DNA from: Chitinophaga sp. YR573
GTDB lineage: Bacteria; Bacteroidota; Bacteroidia; Chitinophagales; Chitinophagaceae
Assembly (NCBI RefSeq): GCF_900110995.1
Contig: NZ_FOJF01000001.1
Coordinates: 1,753,199 to 1,817,198 of the forward strand
DNA length: 64,000 bases
Direction of reading: 5' to 3'
The first letter of the stretch is position 1. The number at the start of each line of letters is the position of its first letter. The position numbers and the translations under genes are program-made. This document shows, piece by piece, positions 9,909 to 20,630 of this stretch. The notes below the pieces were generated by a model that was not told the origin of the DNA, searched no databases, and saw nothing but the letters and a program-made list of their open reading frames with translations.

Positions 9909-9964
9909 GTTGCACCACAGAAAGCTGATAAGTTTGGTCATCCATTAAACCACAATGCCCCCTC

Positions 9965-12900
9965 ATGAGTAACCCTCTTTCTCAACCTGTAAGTAAGAAA
10001 GCCATTATCATTGGCGCTGGTCCTGCGGGATTAACTGCTGCTTATGAATTGTTAAAACGTACAGACATTATCCCTGTCATCCTGGAAAAAAGCGGTGATA
10101 TTGGTGGAATCTCGAAGACAATCAATTACAAAGGCAACCGCATGGACATAGGCGGGCATCGCTTTTTCTCCAAGTCCGACAGAGTGATGAACTGGTGGCA
10201 AAACATTATGCCACCACAACAGGAAGCGGGCTCCTCTTTCACGATTAATTACCAGAATAAGTCAAGGGAAGTAAATAGTACCCTGCCTCCTACCGATCCC
10301 GATAAAGTGATGCTGGTACGGAAACGCCTGTCAAGGATCTATTTCCTCCGTAAATTCTTTACCTACCCCATTACTCTATCAATAGAAACACTCCGTAAAC
10401 TGGGAGTCGGCAGGACTATAGCCATCCTTTTCTCTTATCTCCAGGCACAGTTATTTCCGAGAAAACCGGAAAAAAGCCTGGAAGATTTTATGATCAACCG
10501 CTTCGGCAAAACATTATATGAACTATTCTTCCGGGATTATACAGAGAAAGTATGGGGTGTACCCTGCCATGAGATCTCAGCAGAATGGGGGGCACAACGC
10601 ATTAAAGGAGTAAGCATCCGTAAAGCAATTCAACATGCCCTGCAGGAGATCACAAAAAAGAAGAAAAAGAATACAGGGGATATAGCACAGAAGGATACAG
10701 AAACAAGCCTCATAGAGCAGTTCCTGTACCCTAAATTCGGCCCCGGACAATTATGGGAGGAAGTAGCCAGACAAGTGCAGGAAATGGGAGGGATCATCCA
10801 CATGCATCATGAGGTAAAACAGATCCATACTTTCAATAACAGCGTAACAGCCATTACCGCTGTCAATAAACAAACAAACGAAGAACTACTCCTGGAAGGA
10901 GATTATTTCTTCAGTACAATGCCCGTAAAAGAACTGGTAGCAGGTATTCAGGGTGATGTACCCCTGGACGTGCAGGAAATAGCAGCGGGATTGCAGTACC
11001 GTGATTTCATTACGGTAGGAGTACTGTTAAAGCGTTTATCACATAAGGATATGCAGGATACCTGGATCTATATCCAGGAAAGGGAAGTAACTGTTGGCAG
11101 ATTACAGATATTCAACAACTGGAGTCCTTTCATGGTAAATGATCCTGATACTATGTGGGTAGGGATGGAATTCTTCTGTAATGAAACGGATGCCTTCTGG
11201 CAGTTATCTGATGAAGAAATTGCGGTGCTGGCCATATCAGAATTAGAAAAAATAGGACTGGCCAATGCAGAAGATGTACTTGACAGCACTGTATTAAGAG
11301 TAGAAAAAACCTACCCCGCTTACTTTGGCGCTTATGAACGCTTTGACGAAGTGAGAACATTTACAGACCAGTTTGAGAACCTGTTCCTGGTAGGACGTAA
11401 TGGCATGCACAAATACAACAATGCAGACCATTCCATGCTCACTGCTATGGTAGCTGTAGATAATATTGCAGCAGGTGTTACCACTAAAGAGAATATCTGG
11501 TCGATCAATACAGAACAGGAGTATCATGAGGAAAAACAGGAAGGGGCAACGCTTGTTGAAACAAAATCCAATATTTCTCTTAAAGATTATGTTTTCAAAT
11601 CAGCAGAAAACAGACCTTATGTATGGACAGCAGTAATAGGTATCCTTGTACAATTATTATTCTTTAAATACTGGTATCCTTTTGCCAGTTTCATTAATGG
11701 AGATTCCTACGCATACCTGGAAACATCCTACCTAAATTTATCTATTAATACCTACCCTGTAGGATATTCCATGTTCCTTCGCTTATTCAGTGTGTTCACT
11801 CATTCAGATACCGCGCTGGTCATATTTCAGTATGTGTTATTGCAGTCAAGTATCTTGTCCCTTGTCTTTACCTTATTCCATTTCTATAACCCTGCAAAAT
11901 TAACCCGCATCACCTTATTCGGCTTTATGCTGTTTAACCCTGTATTCCTGTACCTGGCGAATTATGTGTCCAGTGATACCCTCTTCCTTTCCCTGAGTAT
12001 TATGTGGTTCACCTCCTTAATATGGATCGCTTATCGTCCTACAACACGATTAATAGTCTTTCATGCACTTGTACTGTTCCTTGCATTCACCATCAGGTAC
12101 AATGCCATGTTCTATCCCTTAATTGCTGGTGTTGCATTCCTTTTATCCAGAAGACGTTACCTGCTTAAAATTGCCGGACTGGCAATATGCGTATTATTGA
12201 TTGGGAGTTTTATCTTATATAACACCAGTAAATACTACGAACTGGCTGGCATAAAACAATTCACGCCTTTTACCGGCTGGCAGATGGCTAATAATGCGAT
12301 GTATGCCTATAAATTTGTGCCCAAAGCTAATAGGAAACCAACCCCTGCCAGATTCCAGCAATTAGACAAAATGGTACGTGATTATTTCGACAGTACCTTT
12401 AATAACCGGATGCATCCGGAAGAAGAACTGATGGCAAGTACTATATATATGTGGACACCTGGTGCCCCTTTAAGAATGTACATGCATCAGCAATTTAAAA
12501 AGGATTCTACGGCGCCTGAAATGAAACGCTGGGCAACTGTTGCCCCTTTATATAAGGATTATGGCACCTACCTCATTAAGACATATCCTACGGAGTTTTT
12601 TAAATATTACTTATTCCCAAATGCACTAAAGTATTATGCACCTCCAGTTGAATTCCTGGATCATTATAGTACCGGAGTAGACAGTGTTCCTCCTATCGCT
12701 CAGAACTGGTTCGCATACAAAAGCAATAAATTAACCACGATATTCAAAGATCTTAAAGTAAATATCCTGGACTTCTACCCTATTCTTGTAGGTACTATGA
12801 ATGTGATCTTCTTCCTCGGCATGCTCAGCTTCCTCATACTGGAAGGCTATAAACGGCATAAGTTAATGGGCAAGGGATTGTTACTGGTAGTATGCTTATG

Positions 12901-13036
12901 GCTGGTGAATTTTGGGTTCAGCGTATTTGCCTCTCCTATTGCTTTAAGGTTTCAGCTATTTCCGATCATCGTTATGACATCGTTTGCATTTCTGTTTATG
13001 GGATATATCATAAGTGAGGCTACTAAAAAAGAGTAA
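9965..13036 (+). CDS. Fusion of FAD-dependent oxidoreductase and polytopic GT-C-like membrane protein
   Basis: Residues about 12-515 form a FAD/NAD(P)-binding oxidoreductase of the protoporphyrinogen-oxidase/UDP-galactopyranose-mutase-like group: dinucleotide motif [18 protein letters not shown], then [13 protein letters not shown], and a C-terminal FAD contact [18 protein letters not shown]. It is nearly identical in plan to the stand-alone protein at 28707-30368. From about residue 553 the chain becomes a membrane protein with many hydrophobic helices that matches, along its length, the separate protein at 22480-23922. An acidic motif NGDSYAYLE follows the first helix, as catalytic acids do in GT-C glycosyltransferases. 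The fusion suggests that both activities act together on one lipid- or glycan-linked substrate at the inner membrane. Substrate unknown. Confidence 0.85.
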   Translation: MSNPLSQPVSKKAIIIGAGPAGLTAAYELLKRTDIIPVILEKSGDIGGISKTINYKGNRMDIGGHRFFSKSDRVMNWWQNIMPPQQEAGSSFTINYQNKSREVNSTLPPTDPDKVMLVRKRLSRIYFLRKFFTYPITLSIETLRKLGVGRTIAILFSYLQAQLFPRKPEKSLEDFMINRFGKTLYELFFRDYTEKVWGVPCHEISAEWGAQRIKGVSIRKAIQHALQEITKKKKKNTGDIAQKDTETSLIEQFLYPKFGPGQLWEEVARQVQEMGGIIHMHHEVKQIHTFNNSVTAITAVNKQTNEELLLEGDYFFSTMPVKELVAGIQGDVPLDVQEIAAGLQYRDFITVGVLLKRLSHKDMQDTWIYIQEREVTVGRLQIFNNWSPFMVNDPDTMWVGMEFFCNETDAFWQLSDEEIAVLAISELEKIGLANAEDVLDSTVLRVEKTYPAYFGAYERFDEVRTFTDQFENLFLVGRNGMHKYNNADHSMLTAMVAVDNIAAGVTTKENIWSINTEQEYHEEKQEGATLVETKSNISLKDYVFKSAENRPYVWTAVIGILVQLLFFKYWYPFASFINGDSYAYLETSYLNLSINTYPVGYSMFLRLFSVFTHSDTALVIFQYVLLQSSILSLVFTLFHFYNPAKLTRITLFGFMLFNPVFLYLANYVSSDTLFLSLSIMWFTSLIWIAYRPTTRLIVFHALVLFLAFTIRYNAMFYPLIAGVAFLLSRRRYLLKIAGLAICVLLIGSFILYNTSKYYELAGIKQFTPFTGWQMANNAMYAYKFVPKANRKPTPARFQQLDKMVRDYFDSTFNNRMHPEEELMASTIYMWTPGAPLRMYMHQQFKKDSTAPEMKRWATVAPLYKDYGTYLIKTYPTEFFKYYLFPNALKYYAPPVEFLDHYSTGVDSVPPIAQNWFAYKSNKLTTIFKDLKVNILDFYPILVGTMNVIFFLGMLSFLILEGYKRHKLMGKGLLLVVCLWLVNFGFSVFASPIALRFQLFPIIVMTSFAFLFMGYIISEATKKE

Positions 13037-13140
13037 GTTATTATCCAACTTTTTTATTTCATTAACGCAGTATTAACCAATTTCTATTAGTAAAATCTTA
13101 CCATTGCGTTTTGATTGAATTTTTAGTCTATATAGCGGTA

Positions 13141-13166
13141 GCCGGGCACTCATGTCCGGCTTTTTT
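13141..13166 (+). terminator. Rho-independent terminator after the fusion gene
   Basis: GCCGG (13141-13145) pairs with CCGGC (13156-13160) and is followed directly by six T residues. It lies about 105 nt beyond the stop at 13036. Confidence 0.7.
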
Positions 13167-13179
13167 ATTAAGAGAAATC

Positions 13180-14454
13180 TTAATACTCTAAATATTCCAA
13201 GAGTCCTTTTAAGAACATTGCGCTGGTATATGACGCATATGCTTTAGTACCATCATTTTTATCTGAGGTTCTGTCCATTACTGACTTAATGATAATTCCT
13301 TTTGTCCGGTAGGTATGCAAACTTTCACAGGCTTTTAAGATAGAAAAACTTTCCATATCAACTGCAATTGTTTTTCTATCTCTATCCGTGAACTCAACAA
13401 AGTGGCCTGGTTTGTCTATGACAGCTTCTGTACATGCCATAGGTTGTATATGAGCCTGAAGATTATATCGTCCATAATCTCTTGTTGAATCAGAATCCAT
13501 TATTTCTCTTATGATATCTTTTTTATGAGCATTTATTATTGGAATAAACTCTATATTTAGTTTAACCTCTTCACTTTCTGGCTTAAAGCCGCCCTCACTT
13601 ATTTTCCCTTTACTGGTTGTAAATACCATATTAGGCACTATAATATCTCCCAATCTGATCTCTTCCTTTTTATTTGAAGACTCGTGTTCAATTATCTCTT
13701 TATTTTGTGGGCTGGGTTTGCCTCCGCAAACACCCGTCATCGCCATATATTTCGGTTTAAATTTGAGTATCATTTCAGTCGTATTAATAGCAGCATTAAT
13801 CATCCCCATACTAAATTGCGAGGCAGCAATAATTTTTATTGATTTCCCATTTTTCAACACATGATTCAATGTATAATACAAATTATTAGTATAGGGATGC
13901 CTCAATACTTCCCATTTATCCCTGCCAAATACATTTTTAATATTAACAAATTCGTCATCATAGAGTGCCGTAATTATTCCTACATCATATCCATCTACAA
14001 TATCAATATTTTGACTGTAAGTAATTTCGCTTTCCCAATTGGGTACAAGTTTTTTTATCAAATCAATGATTGGAATCGGCGCATTTTTTTGAGCATGTTC
14101 TTCAAGTCCTAATACCTCTATTAGCTGAAGGTTATATGTTGCGGCATATTCTTTGGCTTCTTTACTCTGAGGAACGGATGTTAGTAGGTTAAAATTTACA
14201 TTGGCCAGTTGCAATGCTTTTACCGCCATCATTCCATTAGTAGTTTGCTGAGTAGCCTGAAATTGCCCAAACCCGGGGTGAACCCATAAATGAACTTTTA
14301 AATCAGGTCGCAAATAACACAATATTCTTTCAAAATGGTGCAGATTTTTCGCGTGTATATAATTTATCCGTCCCATATTCAACAGACTGGATAGTGATTG
14401 ATATGTACCGTCAGAATAATCTTCATTAATTATTATGTGAATTGGAGCAGACAT
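13180..14454 (-). CDS. Nucleoside phosphorylase/nucleosidase-family protein with receiver-like N-terminal domain
   Basis: The 424-residue protein has two parts. Residues about 155-424 match the PNP/MTA-SAH nucleosidase fold: VGIITALYDDEF (158-169, equivalent to the first catalytic-Glu strand), GVCGG (241-245), the ribose-binding VDME (365-368) and the catalytic-type SD (397-398) in DRTSDKNDG. The active-site residues therefore look intact. Residues 1-135 show an alternating strand/helix pattern like a response-regulator receiver, with IIINED, VHLWVHPG and NLLTSV strands, but no phosphoacceptor Asp at the expected third strand. It is the second gene of an operon, 5 nt after a giant GHKL/phosphoribosyltransferase protein. 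It probably cleaves or senses a nucleoside or nucleotide made or released by its partner. The pair is not a system I recognise. Confidence 0.75.
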   Translation of the reverse strand: MSAPIHIIINEDYSDGTYQSLSSLLNMGRINYIHAKNLHHFERILCYLRPDLKVHLWVHPGFGQFQATQQTTNGMMAVKALQLANVNFNLLTSVPQSKEAKEYAATYNLQLIEVLGLEEHAQKNAPIPIIDLIKKLVPNWESEITYSQNIDIVDGYDVGIITALYDDEFVNIKNVFGRDKWEVLRHPYTNNLYYTLNHVLKNGKSIKIIAASQFSMGMINAAINTTEMILKFKPKYMAMTGVCGGKPSPQNKEIIEHESSNKKEEIRLGDIIVPNMVFTTSKGKISEGGFKPESEEVKLNIEFIPIINAHKKDIIREIMDSDSTRDYGRYNLQAHIQPMACTEAVIDKPGHFVEFTDRDRKTIAVDMESFSILKACESLHTYRTKGIIIKSVMDRTSDKNDGTKAYASYTSAMFLKGLLEYLEY

Positions 14455-14459
14455 AATAT

Positions 14460-17400
14460 CTAATTACTTTTAGTTAGATTAGGAAATTTAATAGCAAATG
14501 AATATGGATCACGACTTATAGTTTCAAAAACGCCATCATAGATTTCAGTTATTTTTCTTACAAAGTTTATCCCTCTACCATTAACTCTCTCCACAAGGGC
14601 TGCATCTTGCCAGAATTTCATACAAACTAATTCATCCTGTAATTTTATTTCGAGGACTCCCATAGCATCAGGTGCATAATTCTCTTTATTATTATGAATA
14701 TGTTGAAATAATTCAAGTAATGGCTCCGGATGTACTTTTATCCTTAATGTTTTATCAGTACTATGTGAAATTAATATTGTGCATCTTCCTTTAGCTTCAA
14801 AGGGAAGGATAGACTTATTCCATATATCATACACATTAGAGTCTGCATTAAAAACTATTTTTGCAACTGCAGAATCTGGACTTATAATTTCGTTAGCAAA
14901 TGTTGCAATTTTTTCACTTAATGATTTATAATCATCGGAAGATTTCGCTTTTTCAAATTCTGATAAGTAATAATCACTATCGAGGTTAGATATAAGTTGA
15001 GCATATCTAACAAATTCTGTTTTATCAAATTGATCAAAATCAGCCGTTATTAAGCGATCAAATAATAATTTTAAATTATCAGTAAGATTGATTTGAACTT
15101 TTTCCTTGCATTGATTATATCTGATTATAAAATCGGAGGCTTCTTTATTATTAGGTGATTCTTTGGAAAACCCATGTGACAACAGTGCAAGTTCCCCAAT
15201 CTTTCCGAAATCCGTTCTGTAAACATGGTTATTCATGTCAGCTAAAACGGAGTAATAATAAATCCAAACCCGCCCAAATATATCCTGTGCCTGCATAACC
15301 AATTTTGTCTTAATTGGATTAACCACTCTTAAAAAAATCTGTTTAAAGAAGTTGTGATAGTTTTTTTTATTCCCCGTATGTTGGGCTTCAATATATTTTT
15401 CCGAGATAAGAGAAATTAGTTTCGCTATAAATTGTTTATCTGTATTCTCTTTTATATTACACAAATTGTAAGAAATAATATAAGCGAGCTGACATATTGA
15501 AATGTCAGTATTAATATCTTCCGGTCCATTTTTTGGGTTATAAAATCTGGAGAATAGTTTTTCCAAAAAACCTTCTTTTACAAAAAGTTTAATATCAAGG
15601 TTCGAAATAGAAGTAATAATTAACCGCTGATTAAAAGTAGAACTTATGAAGTCATCATCATTTAATAAATCATTTTCAATATAAGAAACAACGTTACTAA
15701 CCATATCCATCCTCCAGATTGTTTCAGTTAAATGTGGTTCATAATAAAGTATAATCAGCACCTTCAGGAAATTTCTTTTATCTCTGATCTGTGTCCTTAT
15801 TCCCTGTAGATAATGTTTCCCCCCCACGACAGGCAATCCATCCTCTTTAAATAATCTGTAGCTGTCATAGCTACCAAGATAATCCCGGAAAAGAAAAAGT
15901 TCTTTTTTGTCAAGCTTCTTTAAATACTCATTATTAATAATGGGGCCACCAGTCATCGCATAATGATCAATCTCTTTCTTTCTCTGTTCAACGTAGAATT
16001 TAATTAATGGGGGAAGTTCTTCCTGCCTAAGCTTTGTGGTAAAATAATGATTAAATCTTCCTATTTCCTGCAATTCTACATTACAGGGAAAAGTGTGTTT
16101 GTCATAAGATGGGAAATGAAAGTGAACGCAGAAATAAATATTGATTGGAATCCTGTTCTCTCTGGCCTTTAGGTTTTTAATCCTGTTAAAGAGTTCAATC
16201 TGATAATTTTCGATACGACCAACTAGACTTAGGACGGTGATTGATTTCACATCAAAATACCCCATTGTATCTATTAGTTGAATAATTGTATCTCCGGTAT
16301 TAGAAGCATCATCAAGCAATAATATATTTTTATTCTTTGTCCTTAAATTTAAAAAGTTGGGAGGGAAGCTGAAACGCCATCCCTTGTTTGTAAGAATTCT
16401 GGGTAGTGGATATATCTCAATAGAATTTTTACAATTCAATTCAGAAAAGACAGGATGTTGTTCATTTTCCAATAACTCAATAGATGATGAATAAGGGTAA
16501 CAGATAATTTCAATATCAAATTCGTTAAGATCTTTTGAATATTTTTTTTTAAGATAAGAGGCAATTGCAACATCTGGCATATCAATATCATTAGTGCGCA
16601 AGAATTCTCTTAATGTAGACTCTACACTTTTCGATTTGGTAATATTTCTTGATTCTCTCTCTCTTCTGATACTTTTTTTTAAATCTTCGAATATCGTTTT
16701 TAGAATAAAATAATCGTTCTGTGAGTCCTCTTTAATCAGGCTGTAAACGTCAAGATAATATAACTGGTGTTTGTTATTAGCTTTTATATAGCCGATTTTA
16801 TATTGGTTGTCATTATTAAAAAGCTTTGTAAAATCTACAGGATTATATATTATATTATCAATATTCTCTCTGCTGATAGTTGCTGGTGCATTTAAAATTG
16901 GGTCTATCAAAATAGGCTCTGATTTAAATGGGTTTGTTTCTGTTTTTTCCATTTTTTGCCTTGCGAGAGATAATATTGGAAGGTGTTCATCAATTTCCAG
17001 TATTGTCTCTCTGGTATCAACAATCGTAAGGATGGAAATTATTTTGCATTCTTTACTTGTAAGAGAATTAGCGAGCTTGCGAGATAGGCCACCCGTCGCT
17101 ATTACATCATTTACTATTAAAACATTGGATGAGCCCGAGAAAGAATTAAAAGGCTCTTCGTTGAGGAATGTATAGTAATTGGCTAACGGAATGACTTCAA
17201 CACTATTTTTAACTGCTTTCAGGTATCTAAGTATTTCTGTTATTTCTTTTGATAACAATTGACTACTTATCGTTACTGTTAATACTTTATTGATTGATTC
17301 TATATGATTTATATTGTTTATGTATGTGTAGAATAATTTCAATATCAGATTAATCGAAACAAATCTTCTATACTGTTTCTTATGTAATTTATCAATAAAT

Positions 17401-19397
17401 GACAAGAAAGATGTCTGATATAGTCCATTAGAAGTTAAGAAGGCTTGTTCATTTAAAGGATCAGTAGAAAATAAATTTATATCATTATAATTAATTCCCT
17501 TTTCAGTATCTAATAGTTCATGGAATTGCAGCCCTTTATTCTGTATTTCGGCTATAATTTCTGCTTCCTGTAAAGCCATGCAGAATTTTAACAGTACTTC
17601 TATTTTTGGGAGATCAATTCTTAAATTGTATGTTTTTCCATCTACAGTTACAACTCTCAACACATTCCCATATATTTGATTTACCCTTGCATCAAAGTTG
17701 TCTTTATGGCTATTGAATTGCCAGGCAGATGTCATATTCTCCGATATTTTTTTCCTTTCTACGGCATTGAATTGATGATTCTGTATAAACCAGGATATTT
17801 CCAGATTAGGATAAATACATGGAATAGGTTTTGAATAAAAGCCTTTTGACTTGTTGATGAGAGAGGTATCGTCCATCAGGCTTTCAATTACATCTATATC
17901 AATTACGTTTATTATGCATAGATTGAGGCTTTCGTCATCCATAATAGGACAAAAGGTTATGAAGTATAATAACTTGGAATAAATGTCAAAAAGCCCTGAA
18001 TCTATTCCTGCAAAATCTAATATTACTAAATTCCTGTTGTGGTCTTTTATTCGGACTAACTCATCACAGAGATTTTTGAAAAACCCTTGGATTAATTCTT
18101 TACTGTTATTGGTAAAATCTATATATTGTGATATAAGCGTATTTATAGCATTGGTATATAGTGATAGTAAGCTTATTTTCCTAAGAACATGAGGTTTGCC
18201 CTCTTTTTCCCTGGTTACATACCACTCTGATTTATTTATATGCTGTTCTTTTACTGATGGAAGTATAATTGTGATTGAAGTCCCTGGAAAACTTACATCT
18301 TTTAATATATCTGCCTCTCTGTAATGAGTATTGTTTTCATCAGTGCTAAAATCCAGAACCACCTTCCCCAACCCACTCCTTGCTATTATTAGTCCTTTAT
18401 GCCTTTTTACTATATCCTTTATTACATATAATCCTCTAGGAATGAAATTTTGTATGTAAAGATTCTCCTGAAACTCATTTTTAGAGCTGAATAGTAAGAA
18501 AGCGTATTCAAGAATACGGGTATTTAAGTTTTGATTTTCATGGTCCGGATTAAACAGATTCTTAACTTTTTCCCATTGGGTGAAGTATTTATCTTTTAGG
18601 CTATTATGTATACCTATACCAAAATCTTGGAAACAGATTTCCACATAGCCTTCATTCTTGTATTTCCCTTGCTCATCCTTAAAGAAATAAGACTCTTCCA
18701 ATGGACGTTCTGATATTCTTTCAGATAAATTGTGAATTAAATGTTCTTTAGATGAGCTTTGTATTTTAAAACTCTCTTTGACTGAAAAATAACATTCCGC
18801 TTCCGTTATTTCATTATCACACATTGCATGTTGACATACATTGGAATAAAACTCCTTTAGGATGGAATAGTTTAGATAATGGTTTTCAAAAAATGATAAA
18901 TCCAGATTAGTTGCTAGTAGTTCTTTCGAATAATTTTTGAATCGTTCCAGTTTTTTATCATACAACTTCTCGAAATCAGAATCGAAAGTAAGGATATTAT
19001 AAGGGTGTACTGTTAATGAATGAAATGGGACATATTCTTTGGGTTGTTTGGTAACCTTAAAAGAGTCCGGGTAAGTAAATAACACGTTTGAATCAAAAAG
19101 TTTATCCATCTTCCAGTCAGCCAATAGCAAATTCAAACATCTGTGCCTTCGGCGTGCTATAATAGAATCTAATGGTATTCCATCTGCAGCAGGTAGATGT
19201 ATATAAACCTTTTTATTCTTTTTACTTAAATGTTTTATCCAACTTATCAGGAATGTGATTTGTTCAACGGTTATCCATTCTAATATTTTCAGGTTAAATA
19301 AAATGCGCTCTTCAGTAAGAGAAGGTGTCCAATGTTCATTAATTAATGATTCAAAATTCACTGAGGAAAGCTTTTTTCCTACATTTACGTTGTACAT
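14460..19397 (-). CDS. 1645-residue GHKL ATPase / double phosphoribosyltransferase protein
   Basis: No single named family fits. Domains in order: a GHKL (histidine-kinase-like) ATPase at about 175-385, with N-box FYSNVCQHA (183-191), G1 box FQDFGIGIH (256-264) and closing strand GTSITIILP; a STAS-like segment at about 455-510 (NLVILDFAGIDSGLF); a first phosphoribosyltransferase-type PRPP motif VLIVNDVIATGG (759-770); a second PRPP motif ILLLDDASNTGDT (1025-1037); a helical region (about 1130-1500); and a C-terminal GHKL-like domain (about 1545-1640) with ELFQHIHNNKENYAP and VNGRGINFVRKI but no DxGxG box. It has no phosphoacceptor histidine that I can identify, no signal peptide and no membrane helix. 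The gene is visibly richer in A and T than its neighbours, suggesting acquisition. It heads an operon with the nucleoside-phosphorylase gene, so a nucleotide-based signalling or defence role is the best inference. Confidence 0.75.
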   Translation of the reverse strand: MYNVNVGKKLSSVNFESLINEHWTPSLTEERILFNLKILEWITVEQITFLISWIKHLSKKNKKVYIHLPAADGIPLDSIIARRRHRCLNLLLADWKMDKLFDSNVLFTYPDSFKVTKQPKEYVPFHSLTVHPYNILTFDSDFEKLYDKKLERFKNYSKELLATNLDLSFFENHYLNYSILKEFYSNVCQHAMCDNEITEAECYFSVKESFKIQSSSKEHLIHNLSERISERPLEESYFFKDEQGKYKNEGYVEICFQDFGIGIHNSLKDKYFTQWEKVKNLFNPDHENQNLNTRILEYAFLLFSSKNEFQENLYIQNFIPRGLYVIKDIVKRHKGLIIARSGLGKVVLDFSTDENNTHYREADILKDVSFPGTSITIILPSVKEQHINKSEWYVTREKEGKPHVLRKISLLSLYTNAINTLISQYIDFTNNSKELIQGFFKNLCDELVRIKDHNRNLVILDFAGIDSGLFDIYSKLLYFITFCPIMDDESLNLCIINVIDIDVIESLMDDTSLINKSKGFYSKPIPCIYPNLEISWFIQNHQFNAVERKKISENMTSAWQFNSHKDNFDARVNQIYGNVLRVVTVDGKTYNLRIDLPKIEVLLKFCMALQEAEIIAEIQNKGLQFHELLDTEKGINYNDINLFSTDPLNEQAFLTSNGLYQTSFLSFIDKLHKKQYRRFVSINLILKLFYTYINNINHIESINKVLTVTISSQLLSKEITEILRYLKAVKNSVEVIPLANYYTFLNEEPFNSFSGSSNVLIVNDVIATGGLSRKLANSLTSKECKIISILTIVDTRETILEIDEHLPILSLARQKMEKTETNPFKSEPILIDPILNAPATISRENIDNIIYNPVDFTKLFNNDNQYKIGYIKANNKHQLYYLDVYSLIKEDSQNDYFILKTIFEDLKKSIRRERESRNITKSKSVESTLREFLRTNDIDMPDVAIASYLKKKYSKDLNEFDIEIICYPYSSSIELLENEQHPVFSELNCKNSIEIYPLPRILTNKGWRFSFPPNFLNLRTKNKNILLLDDASNTGDTIIQLIDTMGYFDVKSITVLSLVGRIENYQIELFNRIKNLKARENRIPINIYFCVHFHFPSYDKHTFPCNVELQEIGRFNHYFTTKLRQEELPPLIKFYVEQRKKEIDHYAMTGGPIINNEYLKKLDKKELFLFRDYLGSYDSYRLFKEDGLPVVGGKHYLQGIRTQIRDKRNFLKVLIILYYEPHLTETIWRMDMVSNVVSYIENDLLNDDDFISSTFNQRLIITSISNLDIKLFVKEGFLEKLFSRFYNPKNGPEDINTDISICQLAYIISYNLCNIKENTDKQFIAKLISLISEKYIEAQHTGNKKNYHNFFKQIFLRVVNPIKTKLVMQAQDIFGRVWIYYYSVLADMNNHVYRTDFGKIGELALLSHGFSKESPNNKEASDFIIRYNQCKEKVQINLTDNLKLLFDRLITADFDQFDKTEFVRYAQLISNLDSDYYLSEFEKAKSSDDYKSLSEKIATFANEIISPDSAVAKIVFNADSNVYDIWNKSILPFEAKGRCTILISHSTDKTLRIKVHPEPLLELFQHIHNNKENYAPDAMGVLEIKLQDELVCMKFWQDAALVERVNGRGINFVRKITEIYDGVFETISRDPYSFAIKFPNLTKSN

Positions 19398-19484
19398 AAA
19401 ATTATTGAAGTATTGAGATTATTTGTATAGAGCCCCGTTCATTGCATTGATCTGTCTGTTTCTACAAAGGGATTGACTGCTTTT

Positions 19485-20588
19485 TTATTTTATATGAATA
19501 ACATCTCCCTCTATCGTATACTCAAAATCGCTGACGCCTTTTAACAGGTCCAGAGAAACGTTGACAGGTTGGTTTCTGTTAATAACGCCTGTAAAGTGTA
19601 CATTTTCCCTGATGGGATTGTCTATGATCACTTCTTTTCCGAACCAGCGGGGAAATATTTTCAGGACGTTAACAAGGGGCATGTTATTGAAGAGATAGAG
19701 TCCCTGTCGCCAGCTTAACAATGCATCAGCATCGAAAGAGCTTATCTGCATTCCATTTGCAGGAGTATAAGTAATTTCGTGTCCGGGTTGTAATAAGGTT
19801 GATTGATCTGCAGCATTCATTTTTACAGCACCACTCACCAGGGCTACCTGTATTTTTGTAGGATCATAAGTATTCACGTTGAATTCGGTGCCAAGCACCT
19901 GGATAGTACTATTGGCCAGATGTACCAGGAAGGGTTTATCATTCTTTGCCACTTTCAGGTAAGCCTCTCCTTTAATAGTGATTTCCCGCTTACTCCCTGT
20001 AAAAGCAAGAGGAAATTGTAAGGCGGTAGCTGAGTTGAGCCATACTTCCGTACCATCTGATAAATTAACCCGGTAGTCTTTACCAGAAGGAACATGTAAT
20101 GTAGCTGTTTGTGAAGTACTAGCAGCAGTATAGGTTAAAGTCTTATTTGTGTTATTCAGCGTAACATGGGCTGTATTTACCACTCCATATTGCTGTGTAA
20201 GATCTATATTTTTCCCGTCAGGGAGCTGTAAGCGAACATTCTTATTATTTACAAAACTGACTGCCGACCTGGTTACCGGTTCAGGACGAAGTATAAGATA
20301 TATATTGAGACCGATAATCAGTAAAGCCGCTATATTCAGCGCGAAGGTCCAGAAACCGGGTATCTTAGGTAGCTGTGCCCTGAAAAAGATGTCTTCTACA
20401 GGCCGTGGCCGGGCTAAAAATGCTTTTACATCAGGGGTATTAAGTACTGCTCTTGTTTCTATCCATATATTGAAGGCTTCCGGATTCTCGCGGATAGTAG
20501 TTTTGAGGTAACTCAGGTCATCATCACTGATCACCTGAGCTAATTCCTCGAGCGTCAGGCGGTGTATCAGGTCTTTGTCTATGCTCAT
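19485..20588 (-). CDS. FecR-family anti-sigma factor
   Basis: The 367-residue protein has an N-terminal cytoplasmic region (about 1-80), one membrane helix (FWTFALNIAALLIIGLNIYL), the FecR domain (TLHVPSGKDYRVNLSDGTEVWLNSATALQFP, EITIKGEAYLKVAKNDKPF and IQVLGTEFNVNTY) and a C-terminal DUF4974-like domain (LVNVLKIFPRWFGKEVIIDNP). FecR proteins sit in the inner membrane, hold an ECF sigma factor and release it when an outer-membrane receptor signals. It lies 42 nt downstream of a sigma gene. No susC/susD pair follows; the next gene on this strand is the 1645-residue protein, so the receptor partner is unknown or encoded elsewhere. Confidence 0.92.
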   Translation of the reverse strand: MSIDKDLIHRLTLEELAQVISDDDLSYLKTTIRENPEAFNIWIETRAVLNTPDVKAFLARPRPVEDIFFRAQLPKIPGFWTFALNIAALLIIGLNIYLILRPEPVTRSAVSFVNNKNVRLQLPDGKNIDLTQQYGVVNTAHVTLNNTNKTLTYTAASTSQTATLHVPSGKDYRVNLSDGTEVWLNSATALQFPLAFTGSKREITIKGEAYLKVAKNDKPFLVHLANSTIQVLGTEFNVNTYDPTKIQVALVSGAVKMNAADQSTLLQPGHEITYTPANGMQISSFDADALLSWRQGLYLFNNMPLVNVLKIFPRWFGKEVIIDNPIRENVHFTGVINRNQPVNVSLDLLKGVSDFEYTIEGDVIHIK

Positions 20589-20630
20589 GATAACTATGAG
20601 TTGCTGAAAAGACCTGAAAGTAACACATAA

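Noticed and set aside
16807..17175. A 122-codon plus-strand frame opposite the 1645-residue gene
   Set aside because: It is low-complexity hydrophobic and antisense to the first PRTase region; no start context or homologue pattern supports it.
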